Assembly (NCBI GenBank): GCA_030428705.1
Contig: JAUIDI010000004.1
Location: 248,001-312,000, forward strand
Origin: Bacteroidia bacterium
Lineage (GTDB): Bacteria > Bacteroidota > Bacteroidia > Flavobacteriales > Flavobacteriaceae
Direction of reading: 5' to 3'
DNA length: 64,000 bases
The translations under genes were made by a program, and so were the position numbers. The notes below the pieces were generated by a model. The model ran no database searches, was not told the DNA's origin, and saw only the letters and a program-made list of their open reading frames with translations. This document shows positions 53,801 through 61,725 of the stretch, in pieces (the stretch's first letter is position 1; each line of letters begins with the position of its first letter).

Positions 53801-54371
53801 AGTCGGGCAGTTTTTCGAACGTTTGCGACTCGTTCAAGATGAAAAAGTAAAAACCACCTATGCAACACTTCTGGCCAAAGCCAACGTGCCTTTGCCATTG
53901 GGCTTCATAGATTCGTTGGCGGCCGACATTAATAGTCGAAACCTACTCTTTAATAAATTCAAGAAAATCGGCAAATTAGACCTGATACCATCCCATTATC
54001 GCACCGAAAAAGCCTTGGCCGAAGCCTTGTTGTTCGAATTCAAGGACTATGATGAAAGACGCCATTCTTCCATCTTTTTGGAGCAACGTTCCTTGCAATA
54101 CAATGACAAAACGTTTACCGGTTATTATTTTAAAACCCGGGACAATCAAGACTACGACAAGAATTACAAAATGCACCTTATCGTATTCGAAAATGGAAAA
54201 GCACTGTCTACCTTGCCTTATTTTCAAAACGATGGACTACGTATCGAAGACACTGATACCGATACCGAAGTACTTGAATATGTAACCGAAGCGTTCTTGC
54301 TTAAAGACCGGCCTAGGGCACAGGTGTATCGCCCGAATAGTTTTGGGGCGTATGGGTTTCATGGGTATTAA
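50823..54371 (+). CDS. Giant TraB/GumN fusion protein with HEAT-like C-terminal region
   Basis: A 1182-residue exported protein (signal MRIFLLLFLLCCSGLFAQS). Residues of about 25-295 are a TraB/GumN (Tiki-like) domain with the motifs SYLYGTMHVS, IIALESDPG and FTGIGAAHLPG (two conserved His and Glu expected in a metalloprotease fold). The following 880 residues are unlike usual TraB proteins: beta-rich modules (about 320-740) and then helical HEAT-like repeats (about 790-1010, for example SVSLLLDLLSKDLPLVSNKF, IFSMLAQLVAENHIKPKIYK), before a C-terminal domain. It probably works in the periplasm or envelope. A two-function protein is suggested; the partner region has no name I recognise. Confidence 0.8.
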   Translation: MRIFLLLFLLCCSGLFAQSPDPSRNESVNSLLWEISGNGLQESSYLYGTMHVSKRIAFRLDDVFYEALDKSSIIALESDPGTWLENSENLDYMGYGQGNGFVSKGFYTYPFQMKNPRTEELAAYLAFEDSRVNNILYRTDEYAQNFEEETYLDMFIYQAGKKFDKPVIALEDLEESSALVGRASMNAMKQKPDEWLQKKMQQQDPMSLLQDAYRNRNITLLDSIDKAMYTEHYLKHMLFIRNRNMAEKLDSIMPTGKVFTGIGAAHLPGEQGVIAMLRDKGYSVKPLVSQSTSKGKRLKAKFEQAIRDNTYSNVAPDDEFFSISLPSALYPVAEFTNTTYISPDLANGSYVMVNRIPTFQFLKQDNTYTLDALDKLLFENIPGTILEKTRINKNGFEGLDIKNQLKNGDHQRYQIFATPLEILIFKMGGEGDYVTQHADTIFNSLAFRRPEQKFTSVKSGFDDFEVRMPSYYTYTNKYRNGDRLLQGYDSITGSYYFLKKATLNDFNFLEEDSFELKQIQKRFYQDLKLEALYDTPGLHAQTSRAIIDSTNGKQLFLKTTLQQGDYYLLGVVTRYEEEVESFFDSFKIRAANCGPGFQKVRDTALFFSTISPVKPPKFVENSNNYYNGRTKPKDYNAFNKKTIYQNKNNEAITVEVNKSHDFLMFPSIDSVWALRKKLLADKKFNILKEKDSSYADGHHELDLILGDTASTRGIWVKNIVKGSLLYEVRTTIDTLTAPSRFAQDFFANFSPSDTLIGKSILADKAPAFFAALRKNDSILIDGHRFVQFGEKHLDSLKYYISEFDFPSDKNNIQSHLIQKLGQMESPEVLPFFQEFYGKSYNNSYAQAKILQAVSKKTDEASVSLLLDLLSKDLPLVSNKFEIHSIFKPFMDSLPLAKKLYPELLDYSAIEEYKPPIFSMLAQLVAENHIKPKIYKKYRKQMLNDAKVQLKRQLGVSNYRHLNRNRNNNGNHNAGRELLEDYAVLLYPFIQEKEVGQFFERLRLVQDEKVKTTYATLLAKANVPLPLGFIDSLAADINSRNLLFNKFKKIGKLDLIPSHYRTEKALAEALLFEFKDYDERRHSSIFLEQRSLQYNDKTFTGYYFKTRDNQDYDKNYKMHLIVFENGKALSTLPYFQNDGLRIEDTDTDTEVLEYVTEAFLLKDRPRAQVYRPNSFGAYGFHGY

Positions 54372-54446
54372 GCAACCTCTTGTCGTAAAACACCCTCCAA
54401 AACGTATCAAAATACTATTTTCGCAAATAGCTAAGTGCCATTAATT

Positions 54447-55730
54447 ATGAAAATCACCTATTCTCTTACCCTTATTTTCATCCTGTTTTTGTTTGCCAAT
54501 TGCTCTAAAAGCGAAAATCCCAATCCAAAACCAGATGATGAAATTCAAATCGATTCTATTACGAAAGAACCGAAATCAGAGGTTTATTTTACATACAATG
54601 TAGATTCCAAAGTCGATACATCCAATTCTGAAAATTGGATTATTGTTCATAAAGATAATGGAGAACTATTGGACTTTAGACCCTATGAAGGGGGCGATAA
54701 ATTAGTGTTTGAGACCTTGGAAAACCAGCTAACAGAAAATTTGATGATTACCACATTGTTGGTAAACGATAATAATGACAAGAAAAATTATTTCCATAGA
54801 ACCTTTATGGAAATCCCTAAAGGAAGTGTATGGACAGCGGTTTCGCAAACATGGGAAGAATCTACAAGGAATCCAATTACTGGTAGTTTTAATTTGACAG
54901 TTACCAACGCACCAATAATCTTAAACTTAGTTGTTTCGGACTCCAATGGATTGTTGGCTTCTTGTCTATGTAACAATAATTCGACTCCAGTTTATATTCC
55001 AGATTCCGTTGGTGAAATTTTAGTGACAGTAAACTATGTAGATGGTAATACCAGATATGCCGTTATCGATGATATTCAACAAGGTAGTAACGTTATATTG
55101 GATTATGGAAGTTTTACCCCCTTGGATAAGAAGTTGGAAGTGTCTTTTCCTCCGAATGGCCGTGCTGAAGGCTATATTTTGGCATTTGAAGAGGAACAAA
55201 ACCCAAGCTTGCTAACTGGAAATTGGTTGTCGGGTCCCTTAGATTCGCAAAACGGCATTATTAATTATAAGTTTAATATGGGATATTTAGATCGGTTCAA
55301 GAATTATATCACACATTTTGAGTTTAGCACTGACGAATATTCATATAATTTTAATATGCTCGGTGAGGAGATTCAAAAAATTGAGATTCCGCAAAATTTG
55401 TCCATATCCATACAGAATTATTCCATCGAATCCTTTCAGTTTTCGACCAATGCTACTTACAAAAAAAGAATTAGTTATTGGTCTTCAAATAATGAAAGTG
55501 CATACGTATCTTATCGTGTCTTTTCCTCAAATACTTTCTCCGGAAAAATTGGTGAAATTCCCCAAGACATAATAGCACTATATCCTGATATCGATATAAT
55601 ACAACTTCAATATGACCAAACAACTATATTGCTTGATAATGAATCCTATTCTGAATATATTGAAAAATTGTTCGTAACCCATGAAGGCTTTGGCAATGAA
55701 CAGGCTTACACTTTTTATAAACAAAACTAA
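54447..55730 (+). CDS. Lipoprotein of unknown function, AT-rich
   Basis: Starting at the ATG at 54447 (MKITYSLTLIFILFLFANCS) the protein has 427 residues and a lipobox LFANC; an ATG at 54435 would add four residues. The mature part is rich in Asn, Ser and Tyr and predicted beta (VYFTYNVDSKVDTSNSENW, YILAFEEEQNPSLLTGNWLS). The gene is visibly richer in A+T than its neighbours, with AAT, TTA and ATA codons common, which hints at later acquisition. No known domain is recognised. Confidence 0.7.
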   Translation: MKITYSLTLIFILFLFANCSKSENPNPKPDDEIQIDSITKEPKSEVYFTYNVDSKVDTSNSENWIIVHKDNGELLDFRPYEGGDKLVFETLENQLTENLMITTLLVNDNNDKKNYFHRTFMEIPKGSVWTAVSQTWEESTRNPITGSFNLTVTNAPIILNLVVSDSNGLLASCLCNNNSTPVYIPDSVGEILVTVNYVDGNTRYAVIDDIQQGSNVILDYGSFTPLDKKLEVSFPPNGRAEGYILAFEEEQNPSLLTGNWLSGPLDSQNGIINYKFNMGYLDRFKNYITHFEFSTDEYSYNFNMLGEEIQKIEIPQNLSISIQNYSIESFQFSTNATYKKRISYWSSNNESAYVSYRVFSSNTFSGKIGEIPQDIIALYPDIDIIQLQYDQTTILLDNESYSEYIEKLFVTHEGFGNEQAYTFYKQN

Positions 55731-55733
55731 TAG

Positions 55734-56573
55734 ATGAAAACTTTTTATTCGATTTTCTTTGTAATTTTTGTAAACTATTCTTTCGCCCAACAAATCACCT
55801 GCTCGCCTGCCGATAAACAGGCCTTTGAAGACAGGACCATTGAAATTGACGGCTTACTTGAAAGTGATTTTGGTAAAACCTTGACGGCCATAGGCAAAAC
55901 GTTTATTGGTATTCCGTATGTGGCCAAAACCCTGGAAATCGGCGAGACCGAATCTTTGGTCGTCAACTTGCATGGACTCGATTGCACCACATTTGTCGAA
56001 AATGTATTGGCCTTTGGTCTTTTGTTAAAAGAAGGAAAATCCGATTTTGACTCCTTTACCGATATTTTGGAAACCATTCGGTATAAAGATGGTAGGCTCG
56101 ATGGTTACGGTTCCCGGTTACATTATTTTTCGGAATGGATCTCGAACAACGAACAAAAAGGTTTGTTAAAGGAAATCACCGCTGAAATCGGTGGTATCGA
56201 GATCAATAAGGAAATCAATTTCATGGGTACGCATCGCGACCTTTACCCTTTCTTAAAAGACGATGAAAACTTCAATAAAATACGCGCGACCGAAATGGCC
56301 TTGAAAGAAAGAACATTCTGCTATCTGCCGCAAGAGCAAATCGAGGCGAACGAGCATTTGATCAAAACCGGGGATATCATCGCTCTGGCCACTTCCATTG
56401 ATGGTCTTGACGTAACCCACACCGGGATCGCCACTCGCGAAAAAGATGGGCGCATACACTTGTTACATGCCTCGACAGGGGCTATGGAAGTCGAGGTCAC
56501 GAAACTTCCTTTGGCCGATTATCTCAAGAAAATAAAAAAGAATACGGGCATCATGGTCGCAAGACCCCTCTAA
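55734..56573 (+). CDS. DUF1460 family amidase-like protein
   Basis: A 279-residue exported protein (signal MKTFYSIFFVIFVNYSFAQQ). The DUF1460 core carries the catalytic Cys84 in GLDCTTFVENVLAFGLLL and a His in DVTHTGIATREKDG (around 230), with GRLDGYGSRLHYFSEWI as a family signature. Family knowledge: members act as N-acetylmuramoyl-L-alanine amidase- or NlpC-like hydrolases on cell-wall peptides. It starts 4 bp after the lipoprotein gene and may be co-transcribed. Its end overlaps the convergent ThuA gene by 4 bp. Confidence 0.88.
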   Translation: MKTFYSIFFVIFVNYSFAQQITCSPADKQAFEDRTIEIDGLLESDFGKTLTAIGKTFIGIPYVAKTLEIGETESLVVNLHGLDCTTFVENVLAFGLLLKEGKSDFDSFTDILETIRYKDGRLDGYGSRLHYFSEWISNNEQKGLLKEITAEIGGIEINKEINFMGTHRDLYPFLKDDENFNKIRATEMALKERTFCYLPQEQIEANEHLIKTGDIIALATSIDGLDVTHTGIATREKDGRIHLLHASTGAMEVEVTKLPLADYLKKIKKNTGIMVARPL

Positions 56574-57364
56574 CGCCCAAGACAATACAAGATTCCCCCG
56601 AGCAAGTGTTTTTTGAAGTTAGGGTCGTCATAGGCTTCATGCGTATGGCCTAACCCCGTATAAAAGGCGTGGCCCCCATCAAACTCGTGGTACCAGGCAA
56701 TAGGGTGGTTACCATTATTTTCGCCACCTTCATAACTACTTTCATCCAGTTTCATAATGACGTTCAAATCTGGGTTGATGTCCTTATAGTTGTACCATTC
56801 ATCAAAATGCATCCATGTATCTCCTAAATGTTGTGTTGCGGCGTGGTTTCTGTCTACCACATCAATTTTGGCTTCCTGTTGCTTCGGATGGCTCAAAAAA
56901 TAGGCCCCCACCAATTTATTGTACCATGGCCATTCGTATTCGGTATCGGCAGCCGCATGTACGCCCAAGAAATTACCTCCGCCCTTGATATACTTCTCAA
57001 AGGCTTCTTCCTGTTCGGTTCCCAAAACATCTTGTGTAGTGCTCAAGAAGATTACGAGGTCGTACTTTTTTAAATTGTTACTATTGAACGCCAAGGAATC
57101 TTCGGTATGGCTCACCACGAATTTGTTCTGAAGGCCCAAAGCCTTAATAGTGGCAACCCCTTTTTCTATCGATTTATGGCGATATCCATTGGTCTTGGTA
57201 AAGACCAGTACCAAATCGGTATCCATTTTCAATAACGGGCTTGGAATTTTTGCAACCGCTTCTTGTTTGGGCACTGTAATCTCCTGCTCTACCTTGGTAG
57301 CCCCACAGGCCATGAATAGTGAAAAAAACAATATGATGAAAGTATTCTTTAGAAATATGCGCAT
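56570..57364 (-). CDS. ThuA domain lipoprotein
   Basis: With the ATG at 57364 (MRIFLKNTFIILFFSLFMAC) the protein has 264 residues and a lipobox FMAC; the ATG at 57409 gives 15 extra residues that spoil the signal. The ThuA fold is clear: VLVFTKTNGYRHKSIEKG, FLGVHAAADTEYEWPWYNKL, DEWYNYKD and GHAFYTGLGHTHEAYDD. ThuA proteins are linked to keto-sugar and trehalose metabolism in other bacteria and often accompany GMC dehydrogenases; the biochemical role is not firmly known. It follows the AraC regulator by 41 bp on the same strand. Confidence 0.88.
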   Translation of the reverse strand: MRIFLKNTFIILFFSLFMACGATKVEQEITVPKQEAVAKIPSPLLKMDTDLVLVFTKTNGYRHKSIEKGVATIKALGLQNKFVVSHTEDSLAFNSNNLKKYDLVIFLSTTQDVLGTEQEEAFEKYIKGGGNFLGVHAAADTEYEWPWYNKLVGAYFLSHPKQQEAKIDVVDRNHAATQHLGDTWMHFDEWYNYKDINPDLNVIMKLDESSYEGGENNGNHPIAWYHEFDGGHAFYTGLGHTHEAYDDPNFKKHLLGGILYCLGR

Positions 57365-57405
57365 ACCTAATTTGATTTTACCATACCCAATAACTGAAAA
57401 AGAAA

Positions 57406-58293
57406 TCAATTGACAATGGACATCACATATTTTTTTGGCGTGGTGCCATACTTTTTCTTGAAGGCCGCGATAAAATGGCTTGAAGTACTATACCCGACCT
57501 TGAGGCCGATCTCATTGACGTTGTGTTTGCCCGCTTCCAAGAGCTTACGGGCGTGTTCCATTTTATAATCGAACAAAAAGCCATAGACCGAATCGCCATA
57601 AATTTGTTTGAACCCTTCCTTAAGTTTTTTGAGCGGCAACCCGATTTCTTTTGATAATTCTAATAAAGTTGGAGGTTCGATCATTCTTGAAATCATGATT
57701 TCCTTGGCCTGCCGTATGCGTCTAACGTTGTCCTCATCGACTAAAAACGGACATTGTTCTATATCGGCATCGGTACTTTTATTAAAGTAAAGTGAAATCA
57801 ATTCGTAAACCTTGCCCTTGATGTAAAGTTCTTTGATAGAGGGATGCAGTACATAATTCATCAATTGGCTCAGCACGACCGCGATTGCCGGAGAAACACC
57901 TTCTTGCGAATAATATTTTTTCTCTTTGTTGTCCGGACTCAAAAAGGGAATATAATCGGCTTCCTTTGAAAAAAGCGAATGAAATTTTCGAATGGTCATT
58001 ACTATTGATACCATCCATGAATTTGGGGCGAGTTCAAGGTTCATGGGTAAATCCAATTGCGTATTGTACAACAGCAAAGAGTTCTCTTCACTTACCTCAA
58101 GCGCATATCTCCCCTCGTTAAAAACAAACTTGGCCCGGCCCTTAAGGCAAAAATGGAATTGAATAAAGGAACTATCTATCTCTCTTGTAATCTTTTGTAT
58201 TTCAGCACCATCGTTCTGAATTTTAAGCACAAAGAACCCATCTTCGATAAGTATCTCGTCGAACGAACCTTCAGCGACATTTTTTTTGTTCAT
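57406..58293 (-). CDS. AraC family regulator, PchR-like
   Basis: A 295-residue regulator. The N-terminal half (1-190) is a small ligand-binding beta domain; the C-terminal 100 residues are two helix-turn-helix motifs (TLLELSKEIGLPLKKLKEGF and VNEIGLKVGYSTSSHFIAAF, then KKYGTTPKKY). The spacing SVYGFLFDYKMEHARKLLEA fits the PchR branch, whose members respond to siderophores or iron-related ligands. It is divergent from hemA, so control of heme synthesis is possible. The intergenic region carries repeated GTTC-type motifs (58306-58350). Confidence 0.88.
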   Translation of the reverse strand: MNKKNVAEGSFDEILIEDGFFVLKIQNDGAEIQKITREIDSSFIQFHFCLKGRAKFVFNEGRYALEVSEENSLLLYNTQLDLPMNLELAPNSWMVSIVMTIRKFHSLFSKEADYIPFLSPDNKEKKYYSQEGVSPAIAVVLSQLMNYVLHPSIKELYIKGKVYELISLYFNKSTDADIEQCPFLVDEDNVRRIRQAKEIMISRMIEPPTLLELSKEIGLPLKKLKEGFKQIYGDSVYGFLFDYKMEHARKLLEAGKHNVNEIGLKVGYSTSSHFIAAFKKKYGTTPKKYVMSIVN

Positions 58294-58305
58294 TTTTATA
58301 CTTGT

Positions 58306-58350
58306 TATGTTCTTTTTATTTAGAAACGTTCTAAATAAAAATGTTCCAAA
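58306..58350. promoter_or_regulatory. Candidate AraC operator between regulator and hemA
   Basis: TTTAGAA-ACG-TTCTAAA (58319-58335) is a perfect 7-bp inverted repeat. In addition AACGTTCTAAA (58325) and AATGTTCCAAA (58340) are direct near-repeats 15 bp apart, and TATGTTCTTTT (58306) is a third weaker copy. The cluster lies directly upstream of the AraC start and 145 bp from hemA. Confidence 0.45.
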
Positions 58351-58444
58351 GCCTAATATTTACTATAAATTTATCGATTTTTATATATACAATGTCGAAA
58401 ATGGCCCTAAAAGTCATAATTCGATACTTATTGTTCCTCTAGCG

Positions 58445-58476
58445 TTGTTTTTATCGAATTCTTACGTTTATTTTTG
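58445..58476 (+). promoter_or_regulatory. hemA promoter
   Basis: TTG (58445-58447), a 21-bp spacer and TATTTTTG (58469-58476) match the Bacteroidetes -33/-7 consensus. The start codon is 19 bp downstream, giving a short leader. Confidence 0.6.
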
Positions 58477-58495
58477 CCTTCGTTCGAAACTACAG

Positions 58496-59752
58496 ATGAA
58501 AGATTACCATATTTCGAAGCACAGTTCGTTTTACACTATAGGTCTTAGTTATAAGAAGGCAGATGCCGAGGTCCGCGGTAAATTCAGTCTTGATGACGCT
58601 GGCATAGAAAACGCATTGGTTCAGGCCAAAGCACAGGATATCGATGGGCTCTTAATCACATCGACATGTAACCGCACCGAATTGCACGGCTTTGCGCAGC
58701 ATCCCTTCCAGTTGATCAAATTACTTTGCGATAATACCCAGGGCACTATCGAAGAATTTCAAGAAGTGGCCTATGTGTACAAAAACAACGATGCCATTAA
58801 TCATCTGTTCCGTGTGGGTACGGGTCTTGATAGCCAAATTCTGGGCGATTTTGAAATAATCAGCCAGTTGCGTCAAAGTTTTAACCGTTCTAAAAAACAT
58901 GACATTGCCAATCCGTTTATCGAGCGGCTATGCAATTCGGTCATTCAGGCAAGCAAGCGAATCAAAAACGAGACGGAAATCTCATCGGGTGCCACTTCGG
59001 TCGCCTTTGCCTCGGTACAATACATCTTGAAAAATGTTTCCGAAATCTCGGAAAAGAACATTTTACTGTTCGGTACGGGAAAAATCGGACGAAATACCTG
59101 TGAGAACCTAATCAAGCACACCAAGAATCCGCATATAACCTTAATCAACCGAACCAAGGACAAGGCCGAAAAAATTGCTGGAAAATTCAATCTTACGGTA
59201 AAAAATTTCGGTGATCTTCAGACCGAGATACGCTCGGCCGATGTACTCATCGTTGCAACAGGGGCACAAACACCAACGATTTCAAAAGAATTGATCCATA
59301 CCAAAAAACCGCTACTCATATTGGATTTATCGGTGCCGAAAAATGTTTCCGATGACATAATGGGCCTGGACCATGTTACCGTTGTCCATCTCGACCATTT
59401 ATCACAGATTACCGATGAGACCTTGGAACGCCGAAAACAGTCCATCCCCCATGCAGAAACGATTATCGAAGAAATAAAAAGCGATTTCCTTCAATGGTTG
59501 GAGACCAGAAAATTCGCTCCGATCATAAAGGCCCTTAAAAAGAAATTAAAGACGCTGAAGGATGAAGAACTGGACTACCAGTCAAAAAGAAATTCAAACT
59601 TCGACCCCGAACAGGCAGATGTCGTCTCGAACCGTATCATCCAAAAAATCACCAAACAATTCGCCAACCACTTGAAAGATACCTCGACCGATGCCGATGA
59701 CAGTCTCGAACTCATACAAAAAGTCTTTCAACTCGAAGTGAATTCGCAATGA
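58496..59752 (+). CDS. hemA: Glutamyl-tRNA reductase
   Basis: With the ATG at 58496 (MKDYHISKHSSFYTIGLSYK) the protein has 418 residues, the family's usual length; in-frame ATGs further upstream lie before the promoter at 58445 and run through the regulatory region. It reduces Glu-tRNA to glutamate-1-semialdehyde, the first committed step of C5 heme synthesis. The nucleophile Cys58 is in ITSTCNRTELHG; the NADPH site is ILLFGTGKIGRNTCENL; the C-terminal dimerisation helix starts around 330. The stop overlaps the hemC start by 4 bp (ATGA). Confidence 0.96.
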   Translation: MKDYHISKHSSFYTIGLSYKKADAEVRGKFSLDDAGIENALVQAKAQDIDGLLITSTCNRTELHGFAQHPFQLIKLLCDNTQGTIEEFQEVAYVYKNNDAINHLFRVGTGLDSQILGDFEIISQLRQSFNRSKKHDIANPFIERLCNSVIQASKRIKNETEISSGATSVAFASVQYILKNVSEISEKNILLFGTGKIGRNTCENLIKHTKNPHITLINRTKDKAEKIAGKFNLTVKNFGDLQTEIRSADVLIVATGAQTPTISKELIHTKKPLLILDLSVPKNVSDDIMGLDHVTVVHLDHLSQITDETLERRKQSIPHAETIIEEIKSDFLQWLETRKFAPIIKALKKKLKTLKDEELDYQSKRNSNFDPEQADVVSNRIIQKITKQFANHLKDTSTDADDSLELIQKVFQLEVNSQ

Positions 59753-61326
59753 GCAAGGTTATGCGCATTGGTACCCGCGATAGCGAATTGGCACTATGGC
59801 AGGCGAATACGGTAAAATCCAAATTAGAGGCGTTGGGCCATCAGACAGAATTGGTACCCGTTAAATCGACAGGAGACCTGGTATTGGACAAGCCACTTTA
59901 TGAACTTGGAATTACAGGGATTTTTACCAAGACCTTGGATATTGCCCTATTGGAAGGAACGATCGACATTGCCGTGCATTCCCTAAAGGACGTGCCGACC
60001 GTTCTTCCAAAAGGTATCGTTCAGGCCGCTGTTCTGGAACGGGGAAATTATTACGATATACTCGCCTATAAGCATAATCAGGAATTTTTGGCGCAACGGG
60101 AAGCTACCATTGCCACCGGAAGCCTCCGCAGAAAGGCACAATGGCTTAATCGCTATCCGACACACACTGTGGTCGATTTAAGGGGAAACGTAAATAGCCG
60201 AATCGAAAAACTGGCCGAGAACGATTGGAACGGGGCCATTTTCGCCGCGGCCGGGCTTCAACGTATCGGCATCGAACCTGAAAACACCATCGGCCTTACC
60301 TGGATGATTCCCGCGCCAGGCCAAGGAACGGTCATGGTCGTTGCCTTGGAAAAAGACAAGGGAACATTGGAAATATGTGCCGCTTTGAACCATAAGGAAA
60401 CCGAAATCTGCACTACGGTAGAGCGTAGGTTTTTAAACATTCTTGAGGGCGGATGTACCGCACCAATAGGCGCATTGGCCACTATCGAAGATGGAGAAAT
60501 AACCCTTAACGGCGTGTTGCTCAGCAAGGACGGTAAAAAGAAATTAGAGGTTGCCAAAACAATGGCCTTGGAAAAATCGGATGATTTGGCCCAAATCTGT
60601 GCGGAAAGCATTTTGAGCCGTGGAGGACGAAGGTTAATGAAAGACCTGCAAGCACCGAACATGGTCCCCGTTATCTTTTCCACGAAAAAATTGACCGCCG
60701 ATCAACTGCAATTATTCAATGCCAATACTCGCGTAGCTTCCGAAGATTTTATAAAAACCAGCCCTTCAAGGATTGCTCCCGCCCTATTAAAGTCGCCTAT
60801 CGAAAATGTGATCATCACAAGCCAAAATGCGGTGGAGTCCTTATTAAAAAATAGTGCGGCGAATTCCTTAAAGTTCAAGAATATCTATTGTGTCGGGCGA
60901 CGAACCAAGCGTTTGATCGAATCACGTATCGGTCCGGTAAAACATGCTGCAGGCAATGCCAAAAAATTGGCGGAATACCTTGTGGAATTTATGGAAGGGG
61001 TCGAAGCGACTTATTTCTGCAGTAATCGTAGATTGGATGAACTACCCGATATTTTGGAAAAAAACAATATAACGCTTAACGAAGTGGAAGCCTATAGCAC
61101 CAAGCTTGTTCCTACAAAAATTCCGGATGAAGTAAAGGCAGTATTGTTCTTTAGTCCTACGGGAATAGAAAGTTACCTCATCAATAATAAACCCGATGTA
61201 ACGGCCTATTGTATCGGAGAAACCACCGCCGCAGCTGCGAGAAAGTACTTTAAGAAAGTTCAGGTCGCCAAGATTCCTACGGTTGAAAGTGTAATCGATT
61301 TGGTGAATATGGATTATGGTGAATAG
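59749..61326 (+). CDS. hemCD: Hydroxymethylbilane synthase / uroporphyrinogen-III synthase fusion
   Basis: A 525-residue protein joining two consecutive steps. HemC (1-300): RIGTRDSELALWQAN, catalytic Asp81 in VHSLKDVPTVLP, arginines in GSLRRKAQ, and the dipyrromethane-cofactor Cys236 in LEGGCTAPIGA. HemD (about 305-525): FSTKKLTADQLQLF, ITSQNAVESLL, FFSPTGIESYL and CIGETTAAAARKYF, the usual loose signature. Fusion lets preuroporphyrinogen pass to ring closure without escaping. Overlaps hemA by 4 bp. The stop is followed immediately by the repeat cassette at 61327. Confidence 0.93.
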   Translation: MSKVMRIGTRDSELALWQANTVKSKLEALGHQTELVPVKSTGDLVLDKPLYELGITGIFTKTLDIALLEGTIDIAVHSLKDVPTVLPKGIVQAAVLERGNYYDILAYKHNQEFLAQREATIATGSLRRKAQWLNRYPTHTVVDLRGNVNSRIEKLAENDWNGAIFAAAGLQRIGIEPENTIGLTWMIPAPGQGTVMVVALEKDKGTLEICAALNHKETEICTTVERRFLNILEGGCTAPIGALATIEDGEITLNGVLLSKDGKKKLEVAKTMALEKSDDLAQICAESILSRGGRRLMKDLQAPNMVPVIFSTKKLTADQLQLFNANTRVASEDFIKTSPSRIAPALLKSPIENVIITSQNAVESLLKNSAANSLKFKNIYCVGRRTKRLIESRIGPVKHAAGNAKKLAEYLVEFMEGVEATYFCSNRRLDELPDILEKNNITLNEVEAYSTKLVPTKIPDEVKAVLFFSPTGIESYLINNKPDVTAYCIGETTAAAARKYFKKVQVAKIPTVESVIDLVNMDYGE

Positions 61327-61357
61327 CCGTTGGCCGTTAGCTGTTGGAGTTTGGTTG
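61327..61357. repeat. Left flank of the four-helix-bundle cassette
   Basis: This GGC/TTGG-rich tract begins at the base after the hemCD stop. It contains TTGGCC (61330-61335) and GTTAGCTG (61336-61343), both present in inverse at 61719-61753. Confidence 0.6.
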
Positions 61358-61368
61358 AAAAATAAAAT

Positions 61369-61725
61369 ATGAGGGATTTTAGAAAACTTGATATTTGGAA
61401 GAACGGTATTCAAATCGTTAAAGAGATTTATGAGTTGTCCGATAAATTACCTTCAAACGAAAAGTTCGGGTTGCGAAGCCAAATTACAAGGGCGGCTGTT
61501 TCTGTTCCGTCAAATATCGCCGAAGGATGTAGCAGGAATAGTGAAATCGAGTTCAAGCGGTTTTTGGAAATTGCCATCGGCTCACTTTTTGAAATAGAAA
61601 CACAATTAATAATAACCAAAGAATTAGGCTTTATTTCAAAAGAGGATTTAAAAAACCTATTTAAGCTTCTCGATAAAGAAGCAAAAATGATCAATAGCCT
61701 GATCAATAAAATAAAATACAGCTAA
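61369..61725 (+). CDS. Four-helix-bundle protein (S23/IVP family)
   Basis: A 118-residue all-helical protein of the 23S rRNA intervening-sequence family (PF05635 type). Signatures: MRDFRKLDIWKNGIQIVKEI at the start, LPSNEKFGLRSQITRAAVSV, PSNIAEGCSRNSEIEFKRFL and FEIETQLIITKELGFISKED. The family is also related to the Avd accessory protein of diversity-generating retroelements, but no rRNA, reverse transcriptase or variable repeat is here. It is wedged between hemCD and hemE, inside inverted repeats, in the same direction as the heme genes. Role unknown; it looks like a passenger. Confidence 0.92.
   Translation: MRDFRKLDIWKNGIQIVKEIYELSDKLPSNEKFGLRSQITRAAVSVPSNIAEGCSRNSEIEFKRFLEIAIGSLFEIETQLIITKELGFISKEDLKNLFKLLDKEAKMINSLINKIKYS

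Noticed and set aside
58286-58495. In-frame upstream extension of hemA from an ATG at 58286
   Set aside because: The extension is AT-rich, unlike any HemA N-terminus, and runs through the AraC operator motifs and the hemA promoter. The ATG at 58496 gives the usual 418-residue protein.
61369-61725. Diversity-generating retroelement accessory gene
   Set aside because: No reverse transcriptase, template repeat or variable repeat is present; only the four-helix-bundle family is shared.
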